The notes beneath the pieces are model-generated. The model searched no databases. It had not been told where the DNA came from and was given only the letters and a program-made list of their open reading frames with translations. A program made the translations under genes and the position numbers. A DNA stretch of 64,000 bases from Leptidea sinapis (lineage: Eukaryota; Arthropoda; Insecta; Lepidoptera; Pieridae). The stretch lies in contig NC_066266.1 of assembly GCF_905404315.1 (NCBI RefSeq), forward strand, positions 9,927,501 through 9,991,500. Reading direction: 5' to 3'. Of the stretch, positions 61,930 through 64,000 are shown piece by piece; position 1 is the first letter of the stretch; each line of letters opens with the position of its first letter.

Positions 61930-62040
61930 ATCAAGAGGCGCCTCTTTTTGCAGTGAAGCAATGTGCAAGCATTATTGTGTTAGTTTCGGTTTGAAGGGAG
62001 TCGTAACTAATGAAATTACTGGGCAAATGAGAGAACATCA
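61930..62040 (+). repeat. Family C retroposon fragment
   Basis: AGAGGCGCCTCTTTTTGCAG, GTGAAGCAATGTGCAAGCAT, TGAAATTACTGGGCAAATGA; both ends missing. Confidence 0.7.
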
Positions 62041-62212
62041 GTTGACTATGATATGTAAAAGCGTGTTTTAGTATCTATTATTTATTTTTGCTTTTTTAGT
62101 CTTAAAACGGTTTGGCAGAAAGATACAATCAGGTATCGCATCTAAAAAATAGATTATCCTGAAGATCCTGGTAAGAAAAATAGGACACACTATTTGAATG
62201 ATTAAATTGACA

Positions 62213-62440
62213 TCAATCCTTGAGCAGTGTGCAAAGTTTCAAATTAATCCGACGTTTTGAAGGCGTCGAAAATCACGTTTCAAGATTCCGTTATACATAC
62301 AAACAGACTAAAAAGTGGGACAGACTGTTTAAATTACTGTATTGTCACCGGTCCTTGATAAGTGTGCAAAGTTTCAATTCAATTCAACATTTTAAAGTGG
62401 GTGAAAATGGTGTCCAAACTTCCATTACATAGACACGGGC
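62213..62440 (+). repeat. Imperfect tandem duplication (period about 131 bp)
   Basis: GTGTGCAAAGTTTCAAATTA (62228) and GTGTGCAAAGTTTCAATTCA (about 62359) begin two related segments that both run into an AGATTCCGTTATACAT / AACTTCCATTACATAG ending. It resembles a retroposon 3' end present twice. Confidence 0.5.
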
Positions 62441-63598
62441 CAAGGTAATATAAAGCGTTTAAAAATAAGTCAATAAAATAAGGCTATATTAATAAATACA
62501 TTATTTAATAATTTTGAGTGAAGACGTGTATGCAGGTGTCATTGAAAGAAAAGTGAAAGTAACCAAATCGACAGACCTTACACGCGTTTAGCGCAGTCAA
62601 TGTCTCTATATGAAAGGTCTGTGTATGTAAAAAGTGCGGTTTTACCAGGACGATAATAAGATATGGGTACTGTAAAAAATGCGTAACACACATGCAGATA
62701 GATCGCCCAACAAAAGACTAATTTCTAACTCGGCTTACTGTGTCGTGCTGTAATTTGGTCATGATGAAAGATACTTTGTGGTTTGTGTAGGTATATTTGT
62801 AAAAAATTTAGAGAAATAATTGGCAACAGTGAGTTTATCCGAAACCAACTCGTCATTAATATTTAGAGTTATTGATGAATCAATAATCCTTGTTTAGCCA
62901 GTTTCAGAGTTAATAATTTGCCAAGCTGACTTTATTTTATTATCAGATTTCTTATTTCATCTCTGATATTTAGCTTTGATGCAAACTTTTTTAAAAAGTT
63001 TCGAATAATTTCTGACATAATTATGGAATGGTTGACATTAAGTGTGGACCTGGTGTAGTGAGCATAGTGGGCATAAAATAAAATATTCCGAGCAATGGTT
63101 GCGAATTTCCTTCAGCAAACAGGCCAGCCGTGAAATTCGGTCTCAATCTGGCAAAATATTTTGGACGGCGCGAGGAGAATAAATATTAATGTATATTTTA
63201 AGCATTGAATTATCGCTAAACCGTGCACCATTTTATCACGTGTGCAAACTTGTTTGATATTGGTCCATTGAGTGCAAGGATATGATTCGATATTCATTGA
63301 AATGAAATCATTTTCGGCTTGCCAACTCTTAATATAATTAGGTCTTATTTATAGAATGCAGGCTCGGGTAGACCATTTTTAGTTAGCGGCGCCGAATGAC
63401 CGTTAGCTATGTCAAAAAAACCTGTTTTAGGTAATATAATCTAGATAGGGGAAAAAGATCTAGACACACAAATAACAATGCATTATTGTAAAATAAACAA
63501 TAAGGTTTCATAGATTTTTTTTCGTGGCGAGGGTCCCTTTATACCCACTGGCCCCTGTGCTGCAACCCAATAAGTTATTTAGATCCGCCCCTGATAAA
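62441..63598. other. Intergenic, nothing recognised
   Basis: AT-rich; no exon, RNA gene or repeat family I can support. Confidence 0.4.
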
Positions 63599-63775
63599 AT
63601 GTTTCACAAATTCTATTTTGGAATTATTGGTTGTACGATATGCGTTTCTGCCTATCGGGCATCGAGCAGAATAATCTTAGTAAATTGTGATGACATAAAA
63701 GAAATGCATGTGAGAAGATGGCATTCACCAAAGGAAGTGTTCATACCAGAAAATTATATTATCAACAGCTCATAG
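63599..63775 (+). CDS. Small open frame, 58 aa, uncertain
   Basis: ATG 63599 opens MFHKFYFGIIGCTICVSAYR, with one hydrophobic N-terminal stretch that could span a membrane, followed by a basic and polar tail (KEMHVRRWHSPKEVFIPENY) and a stop at 63775. The composition looks protein-like, resembling small mitochondrial inner-membrane proteins in layout, but I recognise no family. The preceding CCCACTGGCCCCTGTGCTGC looks repetitive, so the frame may be part of a repeat. Confidence 0.3.
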   Translation: MFHKFYFGIIGCTICVSAYRASSRIILVNCDDIKEMHVRRWHSPKEVFIPENYIINSS

Positions 63776-64000
63776 GCAAGCGTCCAATAAATGTTTCATA
63801 ATGTTTACATTAAATTGTATTATTACGATGAGTAATGTCCTTGTTTTTTGAAGGGAAATCCCCAATCTTTTCCATGAATCATATTACGTATGGGGTATTT
63901 CCCGTCGTGCAATTTAAGCAGTGTCATTGAATGATACGGTATTAAAAATTATATGGTTTGGATCGCCCATTCGGGGCGTAAGGAGCTTCCAACCTAAATT

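Noticed and set aside
1..64000. CRISPR array, operons or bacterial features
   Set aside because: Spliced genes, SINEs and LINEs show eukaryotic nuclear DNA; no regularly spaced short repeats were seen.

Overview
The window is eukaryotic nuclear DNA, almost certainly from a butterfly or moth. It is AT-rich. The host genes have GT-AG introns that join in phase. The gaps between genes are crowded with retroposon tails and tRNA-headed SINEs of kinds familiar from lepidopteran genomes. No species is claimed.

Host genes, left to right. (1) The last two coding exons of an ASCC3-type Ski2-like helicase, + strand (1397-1592, 3368-3513). (2) Two intact intronless copies of the mannosyltransferase ALG2, - strand (9342-10607 and 12936-14201), inside a tandem duplication of roughly 3.2 kb. 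(3) An intact 449-aa DD82E transposase gene, + strand (16873-18222), possibly mobile and possibly retained by the host. (4) A two-exon FKBP2, an ER peptidyl-prolyl isomerase ending in KDEL, - strand (21903-24231). (5) A ten-exon gene of the nuclear RNA export factor (NXF) family, + strand (28908-42884), whose exon phases all agree and give 554 aa. (6) A complete three-exon TAF12, + strand (47021-48632). (7) The last exon of an unidentified gene, - strand (58221-58322). These genes have unrelated jobs (activation/ribosome-rescue helicase, N-glycan assembly, ER folding, RNA export, transcription initiation), and nothing suggests a functional cluster.

Mobile DNA fills much of the rest. There are two SINE families with tRNA-like heads, an abundant retroposon ending near CTTATTATCATAAAA, and three copies of one LINE 3' end. 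There is a LINE fragment carrying only ORF1, set in a 117-121 bp target duplication. Two 5'-truncated RTE-like LINEs have clear target-site duplications, one degraded mariner has a DD41D signature, and a Harbinger element keeps part of a HARBI1-type transposase. Several MITEs and a large foldback element are also present. A LINE-RTE-mariner-RTE pile-up lies directly downstream of TAF12. The 6.4-kb NXF intron is nearly all nested repeats.

The items most worth following are the NXF gene (a divergent, short paralogue that could be an Nxf2-like silencing factor), the mosaic divergence between the two ALG2 copies, the ORF1-only LINE with its empty site preserved in the sister duplicate, the DD82E gene without visible ends, and the unidentified terminal exon at 58221-58322.
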